From assembly GCA_902569785.1 (NCBI GenBank), contig CACFVO010000002.1:62001-126000 (forward strand): a stretch of DNA of 64,000 nt. The letters are read 5' to 3'. Made by a program: the position numbers and the translations under genes. The notes beneath the pieces are model-generated. The model saw nothing but the letters and a program-made list of their open reading frames with translations. It had not been told where the DNA came from and did no database searches. The stretch's first letter is position 1. Every line of letters starts with the position of its first letter. This document shows positions 6,309-14,248 of this stretch, piece by piece. Source of the DNA: an uncultured Pelagibacteraceae bacterium. Its GTDB lineage: Bacteria; Pseudomonadota; Alphaproteobacteria; Pelagibacterales; Pelagibacteraceae.

Positions 6309-7623
6309 AATTGAGGTATTAGATGTGGCTCAGAGGGAAAAAATAGTTGAGGCAAAAAAAAATTCAAAAGAGTTATGTACTTTCACAAGTGAAGTTGATG
6401 GTCAAACTAAAAATTTAAAAGTTTATAATATTCCAATTGATGCTTTATTATATAGAATGAATAATGGTAGGGTAGACAGTCAACAACTATCTTATATCAA
6501 AAAAAATAGATTACCTAAAAATTTTTTTTCCAAAGGTCAAGAAAATGAAGATGCGCACAATGTTTTACATAAAATTTTATTTAAAATGGTAACTGCAAGC
6601 ACAGAAGATGAAAATATTTATGAAGAACTTAAAAGTATAAAGAAATTTGATCAAAATAATCCTATAGTAGTGTCAAATAAGTTAGTAGTTATAAACGGGA
6701 ATAGAAGATTATCATCTTTAAGAGAGTTATATTATTCGCCTAATGGTAAAAGTGAATATGCTAATTACGAAAAAGTGCCTTGTGCAATAATTTTTGAAGA
6801 TTTAAATGAACAAGACACTGTGATGACAGAAGTTCGTTTTCAAATGAAAAAAGATTTTAAAGAAGATTATGATTGGGTTAACAGGGGAAGACTTATAAGA
6901 AAACTTTTAAATAAACCATATTTATATAGTGAGAATGATATATCTCATTTTACGAGAATGAAATTATCAGACATTGATAATTTAAAAAGAGCCTTAACGT
7001 TAGCAGAAGAATATCTTGACGAGGAAAATGAATCAGAAAATTATGAACTTGTGCTTGACCAAGAACAACTATGGAAAAATAAAGCCTCATGGCAAAAGAA
7101 AAATAAAACAGCAAACAAAAGTGTTTGGTATCTTCAGGACAATATATCTAAAAAAATAGTCTCTAAAGGAAAAGAACTTAAAAAACAAGGATCTGGAAGA
7201 TTATATGAAATACATAATAAATTATGTTTAGATGACGGACCAGTTGTAGTGACTGAAATTTTAAAAAAATATTATGGCAAACATATAAAAAAAGAAACAA
7301 AAGAAAATAAAACATTAAATATTTTAGGGAAACCTATAAATGATCAATTTGAACAAGCTGCATCAGATTTAAAACAAATGCTTCCTCATATTAAGAAACT
7401 AGATGCTCAAAAACTTTTAGATATAGGCAAAGAGATTGATGCAAATAAAGATGAGGGTTATATTGAAAAATCTCTAACAAACATGATCAGCGATCTCACT
7501 AGTATTGATAGCAGACAAATACCATCAAACAGATTTGATGCGATAAAAAGATTAGTGAACAAACTAGAAGAAAAATTGAAAAATTATACGAAAAAATTTA
7601 AAAAAAGTAATAAACTGAATTAA
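6301..7623 (+). CDS. ParB/sulfiredoxin-fold protein (ParB-like nuclease domain family)
   Basis: Predicted ParB/Srx-fold protein. After an N-terminal extension, VYNIPIDALLYRMNNGRV (about 41-58) and IVVSNKLVVINGNRRLSSLREL (about 122-143, with GNRR at 133-136) match the two ends of the ParB N-terminal domain. Members of this fold bind CTP or ATP and act as DNA clamps, nucleases or parts of DNA-modification systems. Residues 170-440 are helical and charged without a recognised domain. There is no ParA and no helix-turn-helix pair, so chromosome or plasmid partition is unlikely. The stop overlaps the helicase ATG (TAATGG). Its operon with two nucleases and an SNF2 helicase points to DNA defence, as with DpdB-type ParB-fold proteins. 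Confidence 0.75.
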   Translation: MIKIEVLDVAQREKIVEAKKNSKELCTFTSEVDGQTKNLKVYNIPIDALLYRMNNGRVDSQQLSYIKKNRLPKNFFSKGQENEDAHNVLHKILFKMVTASTEDENIYEELKSIKKFDQNNPIVVSNKLVVINGNRRLSSLRELYYSPNGKSEYANYEKVPCAIIFEDLNEQDTVMTEVRFQMKKDFKEDYDWVNRGRLIRKLLNKPYLYSENDISHFTRMKLSDIDNLKRALTLAEEYLDEENESENYELVLDQEQLWKNKASWQKKNKTANKSVWYLQDNISKKIVSKGKELKKQGSGRLYEIHNKLCLDDGPVVVTEILKKYYGKHIKKETKENKTLNILGKPINDQFEQAASDLKQMLPHIKKLDAQKLLDIGKEIDANKDEGYIEKSLTNMISDLTSIDSRQIPSNRFDAIKRLVNKLEEKLKNYTKKFKKSNKLN

Positions 7624-9470
7624 TGGATTTACATCTTTCTATTGAGAAGTATAAAAATATTGATTATTTCAAAATTAATTTTTCTCCTAATACCAAGAAA
7701 TCTATTATTTATGATTATAGATCAAATTTAAAACAAAAACAAAAAGAAGACTTAATCGATATCAAGGGACAAGAAATATTTCTAGCCCATCTTTTTTCTG
7801 TGGCTTCCTTGAGACAAAGTCTCATCTACTATAATCAATATGAAAAATTAAATATTACTTTTGATGAAAAAGCCGAAGCATTTTTTAAGTCGATAAATCC
7901 AGAACACAAGGATATAAGCCAAGATTTAAGTTTAGAAAAAATTATAGAAATTTTAAAGGCAAATGGTTTTGAGAGAAATCTAGAGAAATTTCAACTTAGT
8001 AATCTTAAAGATCTGCTAGCCATGCAGCACGGAATGAACTTTTCAGTACCAGGAGCAGGTAAAACTTCAGTTACACTTGCGCTTCATACAATTTTAAAAG
8101 AAACAAAAAGTTCTGATATTGATAGTTTGTTTGTAGTTGCTCCCTTAAATGCTTTTGGATCTTGGGAAGATGAGATCATTGAATGTTACAATAAAGAAGT
8201 TGCTGAGAGTATGAAATTAACTAGATTAGAGGGCTCACAAGAGGAAATATTTAATCAATTAAATTCAGGAAAAAAAAACTTTATCATTAATTATCATAGA
8301 GTGCCAACCAATAAACATTTAATTTGGAATTTTTTAACTAAAAATAAATGTCATTTAATATTAGATGAAAGCCATAGAATTAAGAGTCAAGATGCTATTA
8401 CTGCTCTCTCTATTAGAGAACTTTCTGTGTTTCCTGTAAGAAAAGATATACTAAGCGGAACCCCAATAACATGGAAGGATGTTGATTTAGAAAATCAGTG
8501 GTATTTTTTATTTCCTGATATACCAGTCCCTAAAGTAAATGAATTTAATAAGTTTTTTGTAAGAACTACAAAAAGAGATTTAAATTTACCTGAGATAAAT
8601 CGAACTAAATCACCAGCTGGCAGAATACAAGTTGAAATGTCCTCTGCTCAACAGAACCTTTATAGCAAAATACTTCTACCACAATTAAGCCGTATAGCCG
8701 GAAACTTCAGTGAGTCTCATTTACGAGAAATTCGAAAATGTGTGATACAAATCATGCAAGCCTCTAGCAATCCTTATTTGCTAACCTTAAGAGAGGCAAA
8801 TGAGGAATATTTTATTGGTGATGATATAGATGTAAAACTTTTTCAAGACATTACTAAAGAGGAGTTCTCTCCCAAAATTCTCAAAGCTGCAGAAATAGCC
8901 AGAAAACTTGCTGCTGAAGGAAAAAAAACTTTAATATGGAGTTATTTTGTTCATAACGTAGAGTCTCTTGCTACAAAATTATTACAAGATTTAAATGCTC
9001 AATTCATTCATGGGGGTGTAAAAATTGGTTCAAGTGAAGAAATCGGTACTCGTGAGTGGAAAATAAAAAAATTTAACACAGACAAAGATACGATGGTAAT
9101 GGTTGCAAATTTTGCAGCTTGCTCAGAGGGTATAAGTCTTCATAAATCTTGTCATAACGCTATTTACATTGATCGAAGTTTTCAGGCAGGTCAATACATT
9201 CAATCTGAAAATAGAATTCATAGATTGGGAAATAATGACAAAAAAAATATTTATTATTTAGAAAATATTACATCTCCCGATGTATTGAATATTGATTTTA
9301 GAATTAGTAGAAATCTTCAAAGAAAAATTACAATCATGGATAATTGGTTAAATGATCCAGATTTAACCAGACTTTCACTGGATGAAGATGAAACTGATCC
9401 ATTCGATTATAATTTAACAAAAAATGACTTAGAAATTATTCTTGAAGACTATGCAAGAAAAATATCATAA
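7623..9470 (+). CDS. SNF2-family DEAD/H-box DNA translocase
   Basis: Superfamily 2 ATPase of the SNF2/Swi2 class, a dsDNA translocase. Visible motifs are FQLSNLKDLL (Q-motif region, about 123), Walker A VPGAGKTS (142-149), motif Ia VVAPLNAFGSW, Walker B LDESH (247-251) and LSGTPI (motif III, 277-282). The C-terminal half has a CSEGISLHKSC motif V and SENRIHRLG motif VI with its arginine finger. About 120 residues precede the motor and have no known domain. At 615 residues it is a minimal motor with no fused nuclease; nuclease partners are encoded on both sides. It overlaps the next gene by 29 bases. Expected role: ATP-driven DNA scanning in a restriction-like complex. Confidence 0.88.
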   Translation: MDLHLSIEKYKNIDYFKINFSPNTKKSIIYDYRSNLKQKQKEDLIDIKGQEIFLAHLFSVASLRQSLIYYNQYEKLNITFDEKAEAFFKSINPEHKDISQDLSLEKIIEILKANGFERNLEKFQLSNLKDLLAMQHGMNFSVPGAGKTSVTLALHTILKETKSSDIDSLFVVAPLNAFGSWEDEIIECYNKEVAESMKLTRLEGSQEEIFNQLNSGKKNFIINYHRVPTNKHLIWNFLTKNKCHLILDESHRIKSQDAITALSIRELSVFPVRKDILSGTPITWKDVDLENQWYFLFPDIPVPKVNEFNKFFVRTTKRDLNLPEINRTKSPAGRIQVEMSSAQQNLYSKILLPQLSRIAGNFSESHLREIRKCVIQIMQASSNPYLLTLREANEEYFIGDDIDVKLFQDITKEEFSPKILKAAEIARKLAAEGKKTLIWSYFVHNVESLATKLLQDLNAQFIHGGVKIGSSEEIGTREWKIKKFNTDKDTMVMVANFAACSEGISLHKSCHNAIYIDRSFQAGQYIQSENRIHRLGNNDKKNIYYLENITSPDVLNIDFRISRNLQRKITIMDNWLNDPDLTRLSLDEDETDPFDYNLTKNDLEIILEDYARKIS

Positions 9471-10275
9471 CTTTTTTAAGAAAAGCGTAATCGATTGGTA
9501 TTACACAAATAAACTTTCTAACAAAAAAATATTTAAAAATAAAAAATTTGAAGAGAATTATATATTTAATCTTGACGAGAACTATGGAAAAAAATTGACA
9601 ACCATATTAACTAAAGATTTAAATAAAGATGATAGTAAGGTAAAAAACTTGAGAATTATATTGAAAGAGATGTACTTAAAATTAGATCATCCTTTTCTTT
9701 CACTTGTGGCAAATAAAAAGAGACTACATTTTTTAAAGGCTATTAATCAAAACGAGTATCAAATCCTAAGAGACGCAGAATTACTAAATACAGATAATGA
9801 CGAGGCAGAAAATTGGTGGCTTGAACTTAAAAATTTCTTAAAAAAAAAACAGATAGAAAAAAAATTAGACTCAGGTGATGAAGGAGAAGCAGCATCTATG
9901 AACTTTGAAAAAAAAAAATTAAAAATACTTGGAATAAATTATAGGCCTAAAAGGGTAAGTATAGACGATGATAATCTTGGATATGATATTGAGTCATGGA
10001 GAAAAGAAAATGGTGATATTAAAAAAATTTATATTGAAGTTAAAAATAATGTATTCATATTTAAAAGCGGACAATGGAGAGAAGCACAATCAAAGAAAGA
10101 TTCTTATTTTGCTCATTTTTGGACTAAAAATTGTAAATATCTAAAAATTTTGAATTTTAAAGAATTGCACGAAGCTGTAATGAAAGAGATGAAAAATAAA
10201 ATTCCTACTCCAGGTTATTCTTGGACCTTAAAAATACCGATCTCTAATGGCAAACCTGTTGAAGATTATTTCTAA
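9442..10275 (+). CDS. DUF3883-type restriction-endonuclease-like protein
   Basis: The C-terminal half fits the DUF3883 (NO VEIN C-terminal) pattern, a PD-(D/E)XK-like nuclease domain found in restriction and defence genes. It has GEAASMNFEKKKL (about 148-160), GYDIES with Asp182, IYIEVKN with Glu199 and Lys201, then FKSGQWREA and KDSYFAHFW. Residues 1-140 are helical and charged without a recognised family and may be a target-recognition or docking part. It overlaps the helicase gene by 29 bases (ATG at 9451 is an alternative start) and ends tail-to-tail with the methyltransferase, overlapping by 4 bases. Likely the cleaving subunit of the helicase complex, by analogy only. Confidence 0.75.
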   Translation: MKTMQEKYHNFFKKSVIDWYYTNKLSNKKIFKNKKFEENYIFNLDENYGKKLTTILTKDLNKDDSKVKNLRIILKEMYLKLDHPFLSLVANKKRLHFLKAINQNEYQILRDAELLNTDNDEAENWWLELKNFLKKKQIEKKLDSGDEGEAASMNFEKKKLKILGINYRPKRVSIDDDNLGYDIESWRKENGDIKKIYIEVKNNVFIFKSGQWREAQSKKDSYFAHFWTKNCKYLKILNFKELHEAVMKEMKNKIPTPGYSWTLKIPISNGKPVEDYF

Positions 10276-11084
10276 AAGTTTTTAAGTTTTTTTTGTTTCC
10301 ATTCTTTCGGTATTTGAGCAACCTTTTCTTTACCTGATGGAATATGAATGGGTTTACCAAATTTTCTATAAGGTAACTTACCATCTTCTAATTTTTTAAC
10401 TCTATTTAATGCAATTTTGATATATTTTTTTTTAATTTCACAACCAATAGCTTTTCGATTATTTTTTAAAGCCGCTATCATTGCAGAGCCTGTACCAGAG
10501 TATGGATCTAAAACTAAATCTTTCTCATTTGTAAAACCAAAAATACATCTTTCAACTAATTCTATTGGAAATTGACATGGGTGGAGAGTTTTCTCAGGAT
10601 GATTTGCTTTTACATTAGGTATGTCCCAAAAACCTAACTCCCATTCTTTTGTCATAATCTCCCAATAGTCAGAGGGGTTTTTTCCAAGTGGATTACCCGA
10701 TGGTTTACCAGAAACTTTTTTATTTCTAGCAATATAATTTTTTTTTCTTTTTCCAGGATATTTAGATGGAACTCTAATTTTATCTAAATTAAAAGTGTAA
10801 TAATCTGATTTTGTAAACCACAATAAAGTCTCATATCGTCCTGATAACCTTTTACTAGAGTGAAGACCGTGATTAAAATGCCATATAATTCTGTTTCTTA
10901 ATTTAAATCCTAATTTCTTAAACATGTTGTAATAAAATATGTCTAAAGGAAATACTTCTGACTTTTCAACATAATTGCCTACTTGCCAACATATTGATCC
11001 TTCATTTGCTAAAATCCTATGAAATTCTTTAAGGTGAGAAGACATTTGACTCAAATAATCATCTAGTGATTGTTTTTTTTTCAT
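10272..11084 (-). CDS. DNA methyltransferase, C-terminal fragment of a frameshifted beta-class enzyme
   Basis: Carries most of an N6-adenine/N4-cytosine methyltransferase in beta-class order: the SAM-binding DPYSGTGSA (motif I) comes after the catalytic region. Other blocks are RNRIIWHFNHG, GRYETLLWFTKS and HPCQFPIELVER. The catalytic SPPY motif lies in the adjacent upstream frame at 11059-11253, so this ORF alone lacks it and its ATG at 11084 is probably not the true start. A nine-A run (T9 at plus-strand 11073-11081) marks the shift; eight A would restore one enzyme of about 327 residues. It is convergent with the nuclease operon and would be the modification partner protecting self DNA. 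Confidence 0.8.
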   Translation of the reverse strand: MKKKQSLDDYLSQMSSHLKEFHRILANEGSICWQVGNYVEKSEVFPLDIFYYNMFKKLGFKLRNRIIWHFNHGLHSSKRLSGRYETLLWFTKSDYYTFNLDKIRVPSKYPGKRKKNYIARNKKVSGKPSGNPLGKNPSDYWEIMTKEWELGFWDIPNVKANHPEKTLHPCQFPIELVERCIFGFTNEKDLVLDPYSGTGSAMIAALKNNRKAIGCEIKKKYIKIALNRVKKLEDGKLPYRKFGKPIHIPSGKEKVAQIPKEWKQKKLKNF

Positions 11085-11253
11085 ATTCTTTTTGTAAATT
11101 ATAAGGGGGAGATGTGATTATTAATTTTATTTTTCTACTAGGAATTTTTTTGACTAAATTCATTGTGTCTCCCTCTAAAATTGTAAAATCCGCTTTTTGA
11201 TCAAAAGTAAAAGATTTTTTAAATTGTTTAGTAAAAAAAGACAATTTTTTCAT
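11059..11253 (-). CDS. DNA methyltransferase, N-terminal fragment with catalytic SPPY motif
   Basis: Begins MKKLSFFTKQ and contains FTILEGDTMNLVKKIPSRKIKL, then ITSPPYNLQKEYEKK, the motif IV catalytic SPPY of amino-methyltransferases. After the A9 run it reads four foreign residues and stops, while the +/-1 frame continues smoothly as KKQSLDDYLSQM into the larger fragment. This can be an inactivating mutation, a sequencing or assembly error in a homopolymer, or polymerase/ribosome slippage yielding some full-length protein. The two pieces should be treated as one gene at 10272-11253. Confidence 0.75.
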   Translation of the reverse strand: MKKLSFFTKQFKKSFTFDQKADFTILEGDTMNLVKKIPSRKIKLIITSPPYNLQKEYEKKTITR

Positions 11254-11297
11254 TTTTAAAATTTTAATCCTATTTTTTTAATCAATCACCTAAAATT

Positions 11298-12689
11298 TCA
11301 TTTAAAGATAGATAATCTGTTAACTACTTTAGGCTTATCTAAAGATAAAATGATATCGTACAAAGCAGGCCCAAATTTTGAACCTACTAAAGCTATTCTT
11401 AATGGTTGACCCACAGCTTTAAAGTTTGTCTTATGTTTATTGATTAAAGACTTAATTACAGGCTCTAATGTTTCTTTAGAGAGAGTCTCTAGTTTTTCAT
11501 ATTCTTTTATGAAATCTTGAATTATCTTTTTTGATAAGTCATTAATAAGTTTTTTGTCTGCCGAGTCTATTTCAATTTTATCATTAATTATATATTGAGC
11601 ATTATTCCAAATATCTTCTAAGGTTTTTGCCTTATTTTTCAAAAAACTCATAGATTTTAAAAGAACAGCTTCTTTTGATTTATCTATTGGTTTTTTGTAT
11701 TTTGAGACATACTCCTTAAAAAAATTAAATAAGTCTTTTTCATCAATTGTTTTTATATATGTTTCATTAATCGAATAGATTCTTGACATATCAAGCTTTG
11801 AAGGAGATTTTCCTACACCATTTAAATCAAATAAATCAATACTTTCTTGTTTTGTAAATATTTCTTTATCTTTATGTGCCCAACCTAGTCTTAAAAGATA
11901 GTTTCTAAATGCATCTGAAATAATTCCAATTTTAATATAATCATCAATTTTTGAGGCGTTATCTCTCTTAGACAATTTTTTTCCTTGTTCACTATGAATT
12001 AAAGGAATATGTGCAAAGTTTGGAACATTCCATCCCATTGCATCATAAATCTGCTTTTGTTTAAAAGAGTTAATCATATGATCATCTCCTCTTATTACAT
12101 GAGTAATGTTCATCTCATGATCATCGACTGTTGCAGATAATTGATAAGTTGGTGATTTATCTTTTCTCAAAATAACAAAGTCCTCGATAGTAGAATTAGA
12201 AATATTTCTCTCTCCTTGCACTAAATCTTTTATAATTGTATTGCCTGAAATTTTACTCTTAAATCTTATAACAGGTTTAACCCCTTTTGGAATTTCGAGA
12301 TCTTTAGCTTCTCTCCACTTTCTATTGTAAACGTAAGGTATTCCTTGTTTCTTACATTTTTCTTTTTGTTCATGAATTTCTTCCTCAGAACAATAACATT
12401 CATAAGCAAAGCCTTTTTTAATAAGTTCTTCCGCAATAGAAACGTGTTTTGAAATATTTTTAGATTGAATATATTCTTCACCGTCATGCTCAATACCTAG
12501 CCATGATAATGATGAAATAATTTGCTTTTTAAATTCATCTTTTGATCGTTCTTTGTCAGTATCTTCAATTCTTAAAAAATACTTACCTTTATTTTTCCTA
12601 GCTAAAAGCCAATTAAATAAGGCTGTTCTTACACCACCAATATGAAGAGGCCCTGTAGGAGAGGGCGCAAACCTACAATTAAAAGACAT
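11298..12689 (-). CDS. gltX: Glutamyl-tRNA synthetase
   Basis: Class I aminoacyl-tRNA synthetase charging tRNA-Glu (and possibly tRNA-Gln when an amidotransferase is used). FAPSPTGPLHIGG holds the HIGH-type signature at the N-terminus and KLSKRDNAS the KMSKS equivalent near residue 240. RIEDTDKERS is the typical Glu-binding block. At 463 residues it is full length for the family. It is transcribed with or just downstream of lexA, 19 bases away. It borders the accessory island on its 3' side, so the island sits between this core gene and the deacetylase-family gene. Confidence 0.97.
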   Translation of the reverse strand: MSFNCRFAPSPTGPLHIGGVRTALFNWLLARKNKGKYFLRIEDTDKERSKDEFKKQIISSLSWLGIEHDGEEYIQSKNISKHVSIAEELIKKGFAYECYCSEEEIHEQKEKCKKQGIPYVYNRKWREAKDLEIPKGVKPVIRFKSKISGNTIIKDLVQGERNISNSTIEDFVILRKDKSPTYQLSATVDDHEMNITHVIRGDDHMINSFKQKQIYDAMGWNVPNFAHIPLIHSEQGKKLSKRDNASKIDDYIKIGIISDAFRNYLLRLGWAHKDKEIFTKQESIDLFDLNGVGKSPSKLDMSRIYSINETYIKTIDEKDLFNFFKEYVSKYKKPIDKSKEAVLLKSMSFLKNKAKTLEDIWNNAQYIINDKIEIDSADKKLINDLSKKIIQDFIKEYEKLETLSKETLEPVIKSLINKHKTNFKAVGQPLRIALVGSKFGPALYDIILSLDKPKVVNRLSIFK

Positions 12690-12708
12690 TTAAGTTAATT
12701 AGACTATT

Positions 12709-13383
12709 TTAATGAAAGTTTCTATATAAAGAAACGAGTTTACCTTGAATTTTTATTCTATTTGCTGCGTATATTTTTGTTCCGTAATTTTTATTAGCTG
12801 CTTCTAGAGCAATAGTATTTCCTTTTTTTCTTATTCTTTTTAGAGTAGCTTCTTGGTCATCAATTAATACCACAGCAATTTGACCACTATCTACATTCGA
12901 AGTTTTTTTAACTATAACGGTATCACCATCTGCAATTCCAGCTTCTATCATAGAGTCACCTTTAACTTTAAGGCCGTAATGCTCACCGTTTTTTTGTAAG
13001 TCTTCTGGTAAAGCAACTCTATCAACTTCTTGTTGAATCGCCTCAATTGGTGTTCCAGCCGCAATACTTCCCAAAACAGACACATCAGTAGATCTATTAT
13101 TATTTTTATCTAAACCACCTTTAATTACGCTTGGAGTGAAAGTATTAAAAATATCATTTGCACTGGCATTTTCAGGTAATTTTATGACCTCTAAAGCTCT
13201 AGCTTTATGAGCTAATCGTTTAACAAAACCTCTTTCCTCTAGAGCTGAAATTAGTCTATGTATCCCAGATTTCGACTTAAGGTTGAGTGAATTTTTCATT
13301 TCCTCATAAGAAGGAGATATTCCAGAAGATCTAATTTTTTTATTAATAAAAATTAATAAGTTTTTTTGTTTTTTTGTTAGCAT
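12709..13383 (-). CDS. lexA: LexA SOS repressor
   Basis: Transcriptional repressor of the SOS response that self-cleaves on RecA-ssDNA filaments. N-terminal winged helix MLTKKQKNLLIFINKKI...ISPSYEEM, Ala-Gly cleavage site in GSIAAGTPIEA, catalytic Ser in KGDSMIEAGI and catalytic Lys in EATLKRIRKK. I prefer the start at 13383, which gives the family-typical MLTKKQ; an in-frame ATG at 13401 would add six atypical residues and lie next to the operator. A perfect GTTC-N7-GTTC box sits 23 bases upstream, so the gene is almost certainly autoregulated. It lies between trpC and gltX. Confidence 0.96.
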   Translation of the reverse strand: MLTKKQKNLLIFINKKIRSSGISPSYEEMKNSLNLKSKSGIHRLISALEERGFVKRLAHKARALEVIKLPENASANDIFNTFTPSVIKGGLDKNNNRSTDVSVLGSIAAGTPIEAIQQEVDRVALPEDLQKNGEHYGLKVKGDSMIEAGIADGDTVIVKKTSNVDSGQIAVVLIDDQEATLKRIRKKGNTIALEAANKNYGTKIYAANRIKIQGKLVSLYRNFH

Positions 13384-13405
13384 AGAACAAACCTCGTACA
13401 TCTAT

Positions 13406-13420
13406 GTTCTATAAAAGTTC
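13406..13420. promoter_or_regulatory. LexA (SOS) box upstream of lexA
   Basis: Plus-strand GTTC TATAAAA GTTC, an exact match to the alphaproteobacterial LexA operator GTTC-N7-GTTC, 23 bases before the chosen lexA start. It supports autoregulation and that start. Confidence 0.88.
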
Positions 13421-13453
13421 TATTTAAATTACAACTTTAAATAAAGCCCTGTT

Positions 13454-14248
13454 TTATTGGTTAATTTGAATAAACCGTTTCATTAATTCAGCGGGATTGT
13501 CGGAAGTCAAAAGTGATTCTCCAATTAGGAAATTTTTGATCCCTGTTTTTTCGTAAATGTATTTGGCATCATTTTCATTTTTAATTCCACTTTCGGAAAT
13601 AAGAGGACCTTTATGATTTTTAACAACTTCAAAAATTGAAATAGTATTATTTATTGAGATATCTAATGTTTTTAAATTTCTGTTATTTATACCTATTAAA
13701 GCTTTATTATATTTTAAAGCTAACTCAGCCTCCTTTTGATCATGCACTTCAACAATAACACTTAGGTTATTTTTAATAGCTTCATCATAAATTTCATCTG
13801 CCTGACCGCCGTTAAGGGCTGAAATAATAATAAGAATACAATCACAACCATAACTTTTAGATAATAGAACTTGATAAGGATCAATAAAAAAATCTTTAGC
13901 TAACACTGGTATTTTAAATTTTTTTTTAATATCAGTAATATGATCTAATTTTCCAAAAAAATACTTTTCTTCTGTTAGAACTGAAAGACAGGTCGCTCCA
14001 TTATCTATAAACATTTTTGCTATATCTAAGTGATTAAAATTTTTAATTAAAATACCAGCTGAAGGGCTTGCTTTTTTAATTTCAGAAATTAATGAAATTC
14101 CCTTGTTATTTTGAACTGCTTGTTTAAAATCATTAAAAAAATTTAAATTTTTTATTTTTTTTTCTAAATAATCTAAGGAATTGTTTTTTTTAACTAAATT
14201 TAAAGTATCTTTTTTATCTTTTATTATTCGTTCTAGTATATTTGTCAT
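13454..14248 (-). CDS. trpC: Indole-3-glycerol phosphate synthase
   Basis: Tryptophan biosynthesis: converts carboxyphenylamino-deoxyribulose phosphate to indole-3-glycerol phosphate. TIM-barrel motifs are all present: LISEIKKASPSAG with the catalytic lysines, VLTEEKYFFG, PVLAKDFFIDPYQV, VEVHDQKEAELA, IGINNRNL and ISESGI. At 264 residues it is full length and not fused to TrpF. Its start overlaps the trpD stop by 4 bases, so it is translated as part of the trpEGDC operon. The downstream neighbour is lexA, with its own promoter in between. Confidence 0.97.
   Translation of the reverse strand: MTNILERIIKDKKDTLNLVKKNNSLDYLEKKIKNLNFFNDFKQAVQNNKGISLISEIKKASPSAGILIKNFNHLDIAKMFIDNGATCLSVLTEEKYFFGKLDHITDIKKKFKIPVLAKDFFIDPYQVLLSKSYGCDCILIIISALNGGQADEIYDEAIKNNLSVIVEVHDQKEAELALKYNKALIGINNRNLKTLDISINNTISIFEVVKNHKGPLISESGIKNENDAKYIYEKTGIKNFLIGESLLTSDNPAELMKRFIQINQ

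Noticed and set aside
5049..11253. Assignment to DISARM, BREX, Zorya, Dnd/Ssp or Dpd
   Set aside because: Diagnostic genes (DUF1998, PglZ, ZorAB, DndCDE/SspBCD, DpdA) are absent in the locus, so only single families are shared.
10272..11253. CcrM cell-cycle methyltransferase
   Set aside because: It shares the beta-class motif order but lacks the CcrM-typical DPPYNL wording and C-terminal DNA-binding extension, and it sits by a nuclease operon in an accessory island.
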